DNA of 64,000 bases, from contig DATGLH010000095.1 in assembly GCA_035294225.1 (NCBI GenBank), forward strand, positions 1 through 64,000, read 5' to 3'. This stretch comes from Trebonia sp035294225. Its GTDB lineage: Bacteria > Actinomycetota > Actinomycetes > Streptosporangiales > Streptosporangiaceae. Below the pieces are notes generated by a model. The model had not been told where the DNA came from and searched no databases. It saw nothing but the letters and a program-made list of their open reading frames with translations. The translations under genes and the position numbers were made by a program. Below, piece after piece: positions 28,877 to 37,603 of the stretch (its first letter is position 1; every line of letters begins with the position of its first letter).

Positions 28877-29877
28877 TGGACCTGCGCACGCGGTACCTCG
28901 GCCTGACCCTGCGCAGCCCGCTGGTCGCCTCGGCCGGCCCGCTGACCTCCACCGTCGGCGGCATCGCGCGGCTGGCGGCGGCCGGCGCCGGCGCGGTCGT
29001 GCTGCCGTCCCTGTTCGAGGAACAGCTGCGGGCCGAGGCGGAACGGGACGCCGGGCTCGCCGAGGCGTACGCCGACAGCCACGGCGAGGCGCTGACCTAC
29101 CTGCCGGACCCCGGCGCGGAGCCCTGGCCGCACCGGTACCTCGGCCTGATCTCACGGGCCGTGGCCGAGACGGACATCCCGGTGATCGCCTCGCTGAACG
29201 GCGTCTCGGCCGGCGGCTGGACGGACTACGCCGCCGCCATCGAGCAGGCCGGCGCGTCCGCGATCGAGCTCAACATCTACTACCTGCCCGGAGACCCGCT
29301 GATCCCCGCGCGGGACGCCGAGCGCCGGTACACCGACATCCTCACCACGGTCAAGGCGGTCGTCTCGGTCCCCGTCGCGGTGAAGCTGTCGCCGTACTTC
29401 AGCTCGCCCGGCGAGATGGCGGTCGTGCTGGACCACGCCGGCGCGGACGGCCTGGTCATGTTCAACCGGTTCCTGCAAACCGACATCGACCCGGAGACGT
29501 TCACGGTGAGCGCCGGCTTCCGGCTGTCCGCCCCGGCGGAGGCGGCGCTGCCCCGCGCCTGGATCAGCCGCGTCCGCGGCCTGGTCCGCTGCTCGCTGGC
29601 GGCCTCGACCGGCGTGGAGACGGCCGCCGACGTGGCCGCCTACCTGCTGGCGGGCGCGGACGTGGTGATGACCACCTCCGCGCTGCTGCGGCACGGCCCG
29701 GAGCACGCCCGCGCGCTGCTCGACGGCCTGCGGGAATGGATGGAGCGCAAGGGCTTCACAGCGCTCGGCGAGGTGCGCGGCCTGCTGGCCAGGTCCGCCG
29801 GCGGCGGGCCGGCCTACGGCCGCGCCGGCTACCTGAGCGCGATCGAGCAGGCGACCCACGCCTACGCGGGCCGCTGA
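28876..29877 (+). CDS. Dihydroorotate-dehydrogenase-like flavoprotein
   Basis: This 333-residue TIM-barrel flavoprotein resembles class 1 DHODs and PreA: LGLTLRSPLVASAGPLT, IPVIASLNGVSAGGWTDYA, SAIELNIYYLPGD, VPVAVKLSPYFSS and LAASTGVETAADVAAYLLAGADVVMT (FMN site). The characteristic DHOD Cys/Ser base loop is not obvious, so it may not make orotate. Such genes often sit beside nifJ. With the PreT-like gene upstream, a PreA/PreT-type pairing is possible. Its ATG overlaps the nifJ TGA by one base. Confidence 0.85.
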
Positions 29878-29998
29878 CGCCCGGCCGTCCGCGATCGCCG
29901 GCGAGCTTCCCCGCGCCGGTCACCGGACGCGGGCCTCAGCAGCGGCGGGGTGCTGGCCCCGGAATGGACGCCTTCGCGCCCGCGCATGCCCCGGACCG

Positions 29999-30024
29999 TT
30001 ATCCCTTGCGCTTATCCCTTGCGT
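29999..30024. repeat. 13-bp stop-codon-spanning tandem duplication
   Basis: TTATCCCTTGCGC at 29999 is repeated at 30012 with one change. The second copy contains, on the minus strand, the last codons and TAA of the SnoaL-like gene. Confidence 0.8.
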
Positions 30025-30359
30025 TGCAGTGTGTAGCGGACCGTCTGCGCCCGGATAAGGCCGTCGCGGAACACGAAGGTGTCGATCCCGTCCTCTATCG
30101 AGGAGGCGGCGGCGTGCGCGGTCCACTCCAGGAAGAGCAGGTCACCCTCGTAGATCTGGGTTTTCAGGTCCCAGGCCGCGTCCGGTACTTCGGCGAGCAG
30201 CCGCGTGAACGCCGTCCGGATCCCCTCCTTGCCGCGCAGGACCCCTGCCGGGGTGATGAAGACGGCGTCGTCGGTGTAGTCGGCGACGATCTGATCCAGG
30301 TCGCCGGCTCCGAGCGCCTCGGCGTGATGCTGGAAGACTTCCTCCGGGGTACGTGTCAT
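30012..30359 (-). CDS. SnoaL-like / SgcJ-EcaC family protein
   Basis: This 115-residue protein has the cone-shaped NTF2-like fold signature: a first helix (PEEVFQHHAEALGAGDLDQIVADY), TDDAVFITPAGVLRGKEGI, then beta strands with FLEWTAHAAASSIEDGIDTF and a final strand IRAQTVRYTLQRKG. These small proteins bind or isomerise hydrophobic or polyketide-like ligands, but most are uncharacterised. ATG 30359 follows AGGGGGAGAG, a strong ribosome-binding site. Confidence 0.85.
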   Translation of the reverse strand: MTRTPEEVFQHHAEALGAGDLDQIVADYTDDAVFITPAGVLRGKEGIRTAFTRLLAEVPDAAWDLKTQIYEGDLLFLEWTAHAAASSIEDGIDTFVFRDGLIRAQTVRYTLQRKG

Positions 30360-30778
30360 CTCTCCCCCTTCGCAGATAACACCCCATCCCCACCGCAAGC
30401 ACGATGTCGTTCCACTCATACCCCCGTTCCCCAGCAGGTCTATCGCCATGCCCGTCGATTCTCGCCGGTGCCGGGGGCCGTCTTCCCAGCCCTTCGCGGC
30501 TGTGCTCCTCCTAGCGGACCGGCTCCACACGCCGTACACACGAGCTGCACCCGGGCCGCATAAGGCAATGGTGTCATGGCAGGACAAGAGGGCGGCTGCC
30601 ATGGGGGCACAGGCAGGCCGCCCATGGGGGAGCAGGCGGTGCCCGCGCTCGCGATGAGCTGCTCGCCGTCCGGTCCGGGACGGCCGGCCATGACTCTGGG
30701 CAGCAGTGGCGTTGCGGCCGTATTCGTGGGCAGCGGGCACCGCCGTCTCACGGTCAGTGCCCGGAAGAGGGCCAGCAT
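30360..30778. other. Divergent intergenic region
   Basis: These 419 bases between two divergent small genes carry no recognisable gene; open frames here lack family features. A weak DosR-like match (GGGACGGCCGGCCAT, 30677-30691) lies about 90 bases before the plus-strand gene. Confidence 0.4.
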
Positions 30779-31060
30779 ATGGTGACGCTGCATATCGAGC
30801 ACCCGATCACGGACTTCGATACCTGGAAAGCCGCGTTCGACCAGTTCGCGCAGGTGCGTGCGCGGTCCGGGGTCCGCGGCTATCGCATCCTGCGCCCGAT
30901 CGACGACGCCTGCTACATCAGCGTCGATCTGGACTTCCAGACTGTCGGCGAGGCGGAGAGGTTCCTGGACTTCCTCCAGACACAGGTGTGGGCCTCACCA
31001 CAGAACGCTCCAGGGCTGGCAGGTACCCCGCACACGAGAATCCTCGAGCCCGCCCGATGA
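30779..31060 (+). CDS. Small ferredoxin-like-fold (ABM/Dabb-type) protein
   Basis: This 93-residue protein has the pattern of antibiotic-biosynthesis-monooxygenase-like barrels: HIEHPITDFDTWKAAFDQF, RSGVRGYRILRP, CYISVDLDFQTVGEAERFL and a C-terminal helix. Family members are small oxygenases or ligand-binding proteins; function here is unknown. ATG 30779 follows AGAGGG. Confidence 0.75.
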   Translation: MVTLHIEHPITDFDTWKAAFDQFAQVRARSGVRGYRILRPIDDACYISVDLDFQTVGEAERFLDFLQTQVWASPQNAPGLAGTPHTRILEPAR

Positions 31061-31177
31061 CCGGTGCCTTGCTTCATGGCCGGGAGCAGCGCGTGATTGG
31101 CTGCCAGGGGCCTTGGTCATCCCGCCGGCCGGCCAAAGACCCTGGCCGCCTTCCCCCGGCCGGCCGATCATCGGCAG

Positions 31178-32200
31178 ATGACCTGCTCCGGCCACTCCGT
31201 CCGGGACCTCACCGAGAGCGCGGACGGGCGCGCCCGCCTCCTTGCCCGCAACGCCCGGTACCTGATCGCCACCGCGGCCCGTGCCCCGTCGGTGCACAAC
31301 AGCCAGCCCTGGCGGTTCCGGGTCGGCCCGCGGGCGGTTGAGCTGTGGGCCGACCCGGGGCGCAAGGTGGAACCCGACGCCATCGGCCGGGAGATGCTGA
31401 TCAGCTGCGGCGCGGCGCTGTTCGGCCTGCGGCTGGCGGTGCGCTCGCTCGGATACGGGCCCGTGGTGGACCTGCTGCCCGATCCGTCCCGGCTGAAGCT
31501 CCTGGCCCGGGTGAGCATCGGCCCGGCCGTGCCGATGAACGGGCTGGAGCGCCAGATGCTGGCGGCCGTGCCGCACCGGCACACGCACCGCGGCCCGTTC
31601 CTGCCGGGCCCGCTGCCGGCCGGCCTCCTGGCGGGCCTGCAGGACGACGCGCTCACCGAAGGGGCCACGCTGGCGATCGTCGAACCGGGCCTGCCGTATC
31701 AGCGGCTGGCGCGGATCGCCGCCGCGGCGGCCCGCCGCGGCGGCCTTGACCCGCGCATCCGGGCCGGGATGCGCCGCTGGGCCAGGGGCGGCCAGGGCAC
31801 GGCCAGGGACGGCATTCCCGCGACCGCGCTCGCCCCCGGAGCGCCGGCGCGAGTCCAGCCGGGACGGCTGCCGCAGCGGGACTTCGACCTTGGCCGGGGC
31901 CTTGCCCGGCTGCCCGGCGGCGGGGCGCCCCCCGCCGTCACCGCGGTCCTGCTGACCGCCGGCGACCGCCGCGCCGACTGGCTCCGCGCCGGGCAGGCGC
32001 TGCACCGGCTGCTGCTGCACGCCGCGGCCACGTGGGTGTTCGCCAGCCTGTACACCCAGCCGCTGGAGGACGCCGTCACCCGCGCGCTGATCCGCGAGGA
32101 GCTGGCGCTGCCCGGCCATCCCCAGATGCTGCTGCAACTGGGGCGGGCGGCGAGCACGGTGAGCACCCCCCGCCGCCCGCCCGGCGAACTGACGACCTGA
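31178..32200 (+). CDS. Acg-like nitroreductase family protein
   Basis: This 340-residue protein matches the Acg group of nitroreductases: ARYLIATAARAPSVHNSQPW near the N-terminus, ELWADPGRKVEPDAIGREML, ISCGAALFGLRLAVRSLGY, HRHTHRGPF and the C-terminal HPQMLLQLGRA. In mycobacteria such proteins sequester FMN and belong to the DosR hypoxia regulon; that link is family knowledge. The start is ATG 31178; the frame is open 27 codons further upstream without protein character. It sits between the NifJ and hydrogenase operons. Confidence 0.85.
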   Translation: MTCSGHSVRDLTESADGRARLLARNARYLIATAARAPSVHNSQPWRFRVGPRAVELWADPGRKVEPDAIGREMLISCGAALFGLRLAVRSLGYGPVVDLLPDPSRLKLLARVSIGPAVPMNGLERQMLAAVPHRHTHRGPFLPGPLPAGLLAGLQDDALTEGATLAIVEPGLPYQRLARIAAAAARRGGLDPRIRAGMRRWARGGQGTARDGIPATALAPGAPARVQPGRLPQRDFDLGRGLARLPGGGAPPAVTAVLLTAGDRRADWLRAGQALHRLLLHAAATWVFASLYTQPLEDAVTRALIREELALPGHPQMLLQLGRAASTVSTPRRPPGELTT

Positions 32201-32404
32201 GGGCGCGTCCGGCGGTTCAGCTCACAAAATCCCCGGCACGCACGAAAGCCGCCATTTAGGTTGGGCAATCCTTCCGCCGTCCTTCAGCCGGCGCGACGGA
32301 CCTCGGACACCAGGCCATGCCATAGCGTGCGAAGTATCCGAGATCTTTCAGGGAGCCCCCGAGCAGCCTCCGCCGGCGGCACGACCGGATAAGCGGCCGC
32401 GGAG

Positions 32405-32419
32405 GGGACCTTCGGGCCA
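32405..32419 (+). promoter_or_regulatory. DosR-like box upstream of hydrogenase operon
   Basis: GGGACCTTCGGGCCA lies 46 bases before the TTG start of the hydrogenase beta-subunit gene. Its first eight bases equal those of the box before the nifJ operon, and the second half-site reads GGCC. In Mycobacterium smegmatis the homologous group 3b hydrogenase is under DosR control (established knowledge). Confidence 0.45.
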
Positions 32420-32464
32420 GTCTTCCAGGGCGGTTGGCCGGTACCGGGCAGCGGCGGCCCGGCC

Positions 32465-33595
32465 TTGACTGAGACCGTGAACCAGCGACAAGCGCGACCC
32501 GCTGACCGGGCCGGGCCGGCCGCCTTCCCGGCCAGCGCGCTCGACCACATGCTTGACGCCATCAGGCGGCGCGGGTTCCGCCTCGTCGGCCCCGTTGTCA
32601 GGGACGGCGCCATCTGCTACGACGACATAACCGCGGCGGCCGACCTGCCCGCCGGGTGGACCGACGAACAGGACGCCGGCGCCTACCGGCTGCGGCGGCG
32701 GGACGACGGCGCGCTGTTCGGCTACGCCACCGGGCCCCACTCGTGGAAGAAGTACCTGTTCCCGCCGGCCGCCCGGCTGCTGCCGCCGGAGCAGCCGCCG
32801 GACCGGCCGTTCGCGTTCATCGGCGTGCGCGCCTGCGAGCTGCACGCCATCGCGATCCAGGACCGCGTCTTCCTCGGCGGCCAGCACAAGGACCCGCACT
32901 ACGAAGGCCGCCGCGCGGAGGCGTTCATCGTCGCGGTGAACTGCGGCGAGCCGGGCGGGACCTGCTTCTGCGTCTCGATGGCCGCCGGGCCCCGCGCCGC
33001 GTCCGGTTTCGACATCGCGCTCACCGAACTCCTCGATGACGGCGGCCACCGGTTCCTGGCGGAGGCGGGAAGCGAGCGCGGCGCGGACGTCCTCCGCCAG
33101 ATGAGGGCCCGGCCCGCGGCCGACGCGGACATCCGCGCCTCCAGGACGGTCAGCGAGCGCGCCGCCGCGGCCATGGGGCGCGCCATGCCCCAGCTCGACC
33201 TGCGCGGCCTGCTGTATGAGAACTACGGCCACGCCCGCTGGGACGACGTCGCCGCGCGCTGCCTGAGCTGCGGGAACTGCACGATGGTCTGCCCGACGTG
33301 CTTCTGCTTCGGCGTCGAGGACGTCTGCGGGCTGTCCGCGGGAACCGGCGACGGCAATCCCGAACGCCGCCGCTCTTGGGACTCCTGCTTCACGATGGAC
33401 CACTCCTACCTGCACGGCGGCCCGGTGCGGGTGTCGGTCCGGTCCCGCTACCGGCAGTGGCTGACGCACAAGCTCGCCACCTGGGAGGACCAGTTCGGCA
33501 CCCCTGGCTGCGTCGGGTGCGGCCGCTGCATCACCTGGTGCCCCGCAGGCATCGACATCACGCAGGAGGTGGCCGCCATTGCCGCAGACCCTTGA
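32465..33595 (+). CDS. hyhB: Group 3b-like hydrogenase Fe-S (beta) subunit
   Basis: This 376-residue 4Fe-4S dicluster protein resembles sulfhydrogenase beta/HyhB and anaerobic sulfite reductase A. It contains RPFAFIGVRACELHAI, CGEPGGTCFCVSM, and two C-terminal clusters CLSCGNCTMVCPTCFC and CVGCGRCITWCPAGID. It transfers electrons between the FAD subunit and the small subunit. TTG 32465 is used; GTG 32477 is in frame. It overlaps the next gene by 17 bases. Confidence 0.85.
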   Translation: MTETVNQRQARPADRAGPAAFPASALDHMLDAIRRRGFRLVGPVVRDGAICYDDITAAADLPAGWTDEQDAGAYRLRRRDDGALFGYATGPHSWKKYLFPPAARLLPPEQPPDRPFAFIGVRACELHAIAIQDRVFLGGQHKDPHYEGRRAEAFIVAVNCGEPGGTCFCVSMAAGPRAASGFDIALTELLDDGGHRFLAEAGSERGADVLRQMRARPAADADIRASRTVSERAAAAMGRAMPQLDLRGLLYENYGHARWDDVAARCLSCGNCTMVCPTCFCFGVEDVCGLSAGTGDGNPERRRSWDSCFTMDHSYLHGGPVRVSVRSRYRQWLTHKLATWEDQFGTPGCVGCGRCITWCPAGIDITQEVAAIAADP

Positions 33596-34049
33596 GCCGC
33601 TGCTGCGCAGCCAGCCGTTCTTCGCCGGGCTGGCCCCCGGGCACGTGGCGCTGATCGCCGGATGCGCCGCCAACGTGGTCTTCCCCGCGGGAACGTTCTT
33701 GTTCCGGGAAGGGGAGCCGGCCGAGACGTTCTTCCTCATCCGCGAGGGCAGGGTCGCCCTGGAGATCGCCGCGCCGGGCCGCGGCGCCCTGGTCGTGCAG
33801 ACGCTCGGCGAGGGCGACGTGGCCGGCTTCTCCTGGCTGATCGAGCCGCACCGCTGGGAATTCGACGGCCGCGCCGTGCGGCGGGTGCGCGCCGTCCAGA
33901 TGGACGGGACGTGCCTGCGCGGCAAGTGCGACACCGACCCGCGCCTCGGCTATGACCTCATGCGCCGGTTCGCCGCCATGGCCTCGAACCGGTTGCAGAG
34001 TACCCGGCTCCAGCTGCTGGACGTCTACGGTCATGCGCACGGCAGCTGA
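33579..34049 (+). CDS. Cyclic-nucleotide-binding-domain protein of hydrogenase operon
   Basis: This 156-residue protein is a lone cNMP-binding beta barrel: FPAGTFLFREGEPAETFFLI, REGRVALEI, TLGEGDVAGFSWLIEPHRWEF, with a long C-terminal helix. There is no DNA-binding domain, so it is not a Crp regulator. Tucked inside a hydrogenase operon with overlaps on both sides, it is probably a structural or allosteric subunit. The start codon is TTG 33579 (CAGGAGG about 10 bases before), with ATT at 33578 out of frame. Confidence 0.82.
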   Translation: MPQTLEPLLRSQPFFAGLAPGHVALIAGCAANVVFPAGTFLFREGEPAETFFLIREGRVALEIAAPGRGALVVQTLGEGDVAGFSWLIEPHRWEFDGRAVRRVRAVQMDGTCLRGKCDTDPRLGYDLMRRFAAMASNRLQSTRLQLLDVYGHAHGS

Positions 34050-34884
34050 CACCGTGCGGCCCGCGCCGCCGTCATGGATCCAGCCGCGGCAGTGGCGGGT
34101 GGCAGCGGCGGACCGGGAATCGGCGGACGTGGTGACGCTGGCACTCACCCCGCCGGAGCCGTTCCGGTTCCAGCCCGGCCAGTTCAACATGCTGTCCGTG
34201 CCCGGCATCGGCGAGGTTCCCATCTCGATCAGCGGGGACCCGGCCGTGACCGGCCGCGTCCTGCACACCATCCGCGACGTCGGCCCGGTCACCAGGGCGC
34301 TGTGCGCGCTCGGGCCCGGCCAGCACGCCGGGGTGCGCGGCCCGTACGGCACGTCGTGGCCGTTGGCCGCCGCGGAGGGCGGCGACCTGGTGATCGTGGC
34401 CGGCGGCATCGGGCTGCCGCCGCTGCGGCCGGCCCTGTACCAGGCGATCGGCCGGCGGGACCGTTTCGGCCGGATTGTCCTGCTCTACGGCGCCCGCACC
34501 CCTGCCGACCTGCTGTTCGCCCGGGAGCTCCGGTCCTGGCGGAGCCGGTTCGGCCTCGACGTCCAGGTCACCGTGGACTCGGCCGGCCGGGGCTGGCACG
34601 GCAGCGTCGGCGTCGTTCCCGGCCTGATCCCCCGGGCGCGGTTCGACCCGGCGGCCGCGACCGCCTTCGTGGTCGGCCCGGAGGTCATGATGCGGTTCAC
34701 CGTCCGGGGGCTGCTCGCGGCCGGCGTACCCGACGACCGGGTGTACCTGTCCATGGAGCGCAACATGCAGTGCGCGGCGGCGCTGTGCGGGCACTGCCAG
34801 CTAGGGCCGTTCCTGGTCTGCCGCGACGGCCCCGTGTTCTGCTACCGGCCGCTGGCCCGGTGGCTCGGCATCCGGGAGGTGTGA
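34033..34884 (+). CDS. hyhG: Group 3b-like hydrogenase FAD/NAD(P) (gamma) subunit
   Basis: This 283-residue subunit has an FAD barrel (FQPGQFNMLSVPGIGEVPISIS), an NAD(P) domain (LVIVAGGIGLPPLRPAL, YGARTPADLLFAREL) and a C-terminal [2Fe-2S] site with four cysteines (MQCAAALCGHCQ, VCRDGP). This is the HyhG/dihydroorotate-dehydrogenase-electron-transfer-subunit layout. It couples the hydrogenase to NAD(P)(H). ATG 34033 overlaps the preceding gene by 17 bases; the stop overlaps the next ATG. Confidence 0.88.
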   Translation: MRTAADTVRPAPPSWIQPRQWRVAAADRESADVVTLALTPPEPFRFQPGQFNMLSVPGIGEVPISISGDPAVTGRVLHTIRDVGPVTRALCALGPGQHAGVRGPYGTSWPLAAAEGGDLVIVAGGIGLPPLRPALYQAIGRRDRFGRIVLLYGARTPADLLFARELRSWRSRFGLDVQVTVDSAGRGWHGSVGVVPGLIPRARFDPAAATAFVVGPEVMMRFTVRGLLAAGVPDDRVYLSMERNMQCAAALCGHCQLGPFLVCRDGPVFCYRPLARWLGIREV

Positions 34885-35624
34885 TGACCGTGCCCGCCAG
34901 AGCCCGGGCGGCGGGGCGCGAGCCAGGCGGCCCCACCCTCGCGGTCTGGAAGTTCGCCTCCTGCGACGGCTGCCAGCTCACGCTGCTGAACTGCGAAGAC
35001 GAGCTGCTCGCCATCGCGGACTCGGTGACCATCGCGTCGTTCCCCGAAGCGTCGAGCGAGGTGCTGCCGGGTCCGTACGACATCTCGATCGTCGAGGGCT
35101 CGGTCACCACCCCCGCCGACGCCGAACGCATCCGCGCCGTCCGCGGGCAGTCCCGCTTCCTCATCACGATCGGCGCGTGCGCCACGTCGGGCGGCGTCCA
35201 GGCGCTGCGGAATTTCACCGATGACCTCGCCCCGGTGGTGTACGCGAGCCCGGAGTACATCGACAGCCTGCGCACCTCCACGCCGATCGCCGACCACGTG
35301 CCCGTCGATTTCGAGCTGCGCGGCTGTCCCATCGACAAGCGGCAGCTGCTCGAAGTGATCGCGGCGCTGCTGGCCGGCCGCAGGCCGAACGTCCGCGCGC
35401 ACAGCGTGTGCATCGAGTGCAAGCGCGCCGGGCGGACCTGCGTGCTCGTGGCGCACGGCACGCCGTGCCTCGGGCCGGTGACCCAGGCCGGCTGCGGCGC
35501 GCTGTGCCCGTCGGCCGGCCGCGGCTGCTACGGATGCTTCGGCCCCGCGCCGGGCTGGACGTTCCTCCCGTTCGGCACCGCCGAGCCCGTCAGGAAGGAA
35601 GCTGAGTCCCATGACGCACGGTAG
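34884..35624 (+). CDS. hyhS: [NiFe] hydrogenase small subunit
   Basis: This 246-residue Fe-S subunit relays electrons away from the NiFe centre. The proximal cluster ligands are in ASCDGCQLTLLNC, GACATSGG and RGCPID; further cysteines CIECKRAGRTC, TPCLGP and GCGALCPSAGRGCYGCFG supply two more clusters. No Tat leader is present, so the enzyme is cytoplasmic, as for group 3. The ATG overlaps the previous TGA, and the gene overlaps the large-subunit gene by 14 bases. Confidence 0.92.
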   Translation: MTVPARARAAGREPGGPTLAVWKFASCDGCQLTLLNCEDELLAIADSVTIASFPEASSEVLPGPYDISIVEGSVTTPADAERIRAVRGQSRFLITIGACATSGGVQALRNFTDDLAPVVYASPEYIDSLRTSTPIADHVPVDFELRGCPIDKRQLLEVIAALLAGRRPNVRAHSVCIECKRAGRTCVLVAHGTPCLGPVTQAGCGALCPSAGRGCYGCFGPAPGWTFLPFGTAEPVRKEAESHDAR

Positions 35625-36921
35625 CCGGATGACGCGCGGCAGCCGCGGGATCAACGTCCCCGCCCTGGCCCGCGTCGAAGGCGAGGGCGGCATCGAGATC
35701 GTCGTCAGCGACGGCCAGGTGACGCAGGCGCGGCTGGACATCTACGAGCCGCCCCGGTTCTTCGAGGCGCTGCTGCGCGGCCGCCGGTACACCGAGCCGC
35801 CCGACATCACCGCGCGGATCTGCGGCATCTGCCCGATCGCCTACCAGATGAGCGCGTGCCAGGCCATCGAGGACGCCTGCGGCGTCGCGGTGCCCGAGCC
35901 GGTGAGAAAGCTCCGGCGGATCATCTACTGCGGCGAGTGGATCGAGAGCCACGCGCTGCACGTGTACCTGCTGCACGCGCCCGACTTCCTCGGCTACGAC
36001 AGCGGCATCCACCTCGCCCGCGACCATCCGGACATCGTCGGCCGGGGCCTGCGGCTCAAGAAGGCGGGGAACCGCCTGATGGAGGTGATCGGCGGCCGCT
36101 CGGTCCACCCGGTCAACATCAAGGTAGGCGGCTTCTACCGCGCTCCCGCCGTGGCCGAGCTGCGAGCGCTCCTCCCGGTGCTCGAGCAGGCGCGCCAGGA
36201 CGCCGCGGACACGCTCGCCTGGGTCGCGGCCTTCGACTTCCCCGACTTCGAGCGCGGCTACGAGTTCGTCTCGCTGCGCGCCCCGGACGAGTACCCGATC
36301 ACCGAGGGCCGCGTCGTCTCCAGCCGCGGCCTGGACATCGCGCCCGCCGAGTACGACGGCCATTTCACCGAATTCCAGGTGAGGCACTCCACGGCCCTGC
36401 ACTCGGTGCTTGACGGCAGGACGTACCTGACCGGCCCCATGGCCAGGTACAGCCTCAACTCCGCCCGGCTGCCCGCCGACGTCGCCGCGGCGGCCCGCGC
36501 CGCCGGCCTCGGCGCCACCTGCGCCAACCCGTTCCGCAGCATCATCGTCCGCGCCGTCGAACTGCTGTACGCGTGCGGCGAGGCGGTCCGGCTGATCGGC
36601 GGCTACCAGCCGCCCGACCCGCCCGCCGTCGAGGCCGGCCCGGAAGACGCCACCGGCTACGGCTGCACCGAGGCTCCCCGCGGCCTGCTCTACCACCGGT
36701 ACCGCATCACCGCGGACGGCGTCATCACGGACGCGAAGATCGTTCCGCCGACCGCGCAGAACCAGCGGGCCATCGAGGCCGATCTCAGGGATTTCGCCGC
36801 GCCCCGGCTGGACGCGCCGCGCGAGCGCCTGACCCGGGAGTGCGAGCAGGCCGTGCGGAACTACGACCCGTGCATTTCCTGCGCCGCCCACTTCCTCGAC
36901 CTGCGGGTGAGCCAGTCATGA
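35611..36921 (+). CDS. hyhL: [NiFe] hydrogenase large subunit (group 3b-like)
   Basis: This 436-residue catalytic subunit carries both nickel motifs: RICGICPIAYQMSA (Cys71, Cys74) and DPCISCAAHFLDL (Cys421, Cys424). A nine-residue tail FLDLRVSQS follows His427, as expected for a precursor processed by an endopeptidase, encoded next. The L1 motif and operon layout (beta, cNMP, gamma, small, large) fit group 3b bidirectional NAD(P)-linked hydrogenases. Several start codons are possible (ATG 35611, ATG 35629). Confidence 0.94.
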   Translation: MTHGSRMTRGSRGINVPALARVEGEGGIEIVVSDGQVTQARLDIYEPPRFFEALLRGRRYTEPPDITARICGICPIAYQMSACQAIEDACGVAVPEPVRKLRRIIYCGEWIESHALHVYLLHAPDFLGYDSGIHLARDHPDIVGRGLRLKKAGNRLMEVIGGRSVHPVNIKVGGFYRAPAVAELRALLPVLEQARQDAADTLAWVAAFDFPDFERGYEFVSLRAPDEYPITEGRVVSSRGLDIAPAEYDGHFTEFQVRHSTALHSVLDGRTYLTGPMARYSLNSARLPADVAAAARAAGLGATCANPFRSIIVRAVELLYACGEAVRLIGGYQPPDPPAVEAGPEDATGYGCTEAPRGLLYHRYRITADGVITDAKIVPPTAQNQRAIEADLRDFAAPRLDAPRERLTRECEQAVRNYDPCISCAAHFLDLRVSQS

Positions 36922-37376
36922 CCCTCGTCATAGGCATCGGCAACCCCGACCGGGGCGATGACGCGGCGGGCCTGGCGGTGGCCAGGCGCGTCCGCGAGGC
37001 GACGGCCGCCGCGCGGTGCGAGGTCACCGTCGTCGAGCTGGCCGGCGACCAGCTGGCGCTGCTCGATGCCTGGGACGGCGAGAAAGAGGTCTACGCCGTC
37101 GACGCGGTGTGGTCGGGCGCCACCCCGGGGACCGTGTTCCGGTTCGACGCGGCGCGGCCGCTCGGCGTCCGGTTCGCCGGACGCGGGACGCACACGTTCA
37201 GCCTTGCCGACGTCGTCGAGCTCGCCCGCGCGCTCGGACGGCTGCCCGCCCGGCTGACCGGCTACGGGATCGAGGGCGCCGCGTTCGGGTTCGGCGCGGG
37301 GCTGTCCCCGCCGGTGGCGGCCGCGGCCGAGGCCGTGGCCGCCCGGCTGCTCGGCGAACTGGAAGCGGGAGGCTGA
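36918..37376 (+). CDS. Hydrogenase maturation protease
   Basis: This 152-residue endopeptidase of the HycI/HoxW family removes the C-terminal tail of the large subunit after nickel insertion. It shows the family start LVIGIGNPDRGDDAAGLAVA (Asp ligand), VVELAGDQLALLDAW, VYAVDAVWSGA (second metal-binding Asp) and GTHTFSLADVVELA (His ligand). The ATG overlaps the large-subunit stop. Confidence 0.93.
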   Translation: MTLVIGIGNPDRGDDAAGLAVARRVREATAAARCEVTVVELAGDQLALLDAWDGEKEVYAVDAVWSGATPGTVFRFDAARPLGVRFAGRGTHTFSLADVVELARALGRLPARLTGYGIEGAAFGFGAGLSPPVAAAAEAVAARLLGELEAGG

Positions 37377-37378
37377 CG

Positions 37379-37603
37379 ATGTGCCTGGGAACGACCGGGG
37401 TGGTCACCCGGATCCGCGACGACGGCGGCATCCCGATGGCGCTCATCGCCGCCCCGGCGGGCAGCGGCGCCGCCGCCGGCGGTACCGTCAGCGCCTGCCT
37501 GCTCACCTGCCCCGAAGCCGCCGTCGGCGACACCGTCCTCGTCCATTCCGGCTACGTGCTCCAGATCCTTGACCCCGGCCCCGTCCTCCAGGAGGACCCA
37601 TGA
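37379..37603 (+). CDS. hypC: HypC/HupF-family hydrogenase assembly chaperone
   Basis: This 74-residue protein begins MCLGTTGVVTRI, placing the essential N-terminal cysteine at position 2, and continues with the short HypC barrel (GDTVLVHSGYVLQILD). HypC delivers the Fe(CN)2CO unit to the large subunit with HypD. MCLG rather than MCLA(I/V)P marks it as a divergent member, perhaps dedicated to this enzyme. No hypA, B, D, E or F gene is in the window. Confidence 0.8.
   Translation: MCLGTTGVVTRIRDDGGIPMALIAAPAGSGAAAGGTVSACLLTCPEAAVGDTVLVHSGYVLQILDPGPVLQEDP

Noticed and set aside
30360..30778. Open frames between the SnoaL-like and ABM-like genes
   Set aside because: Low-complexity translations without start signals or family resemblance.
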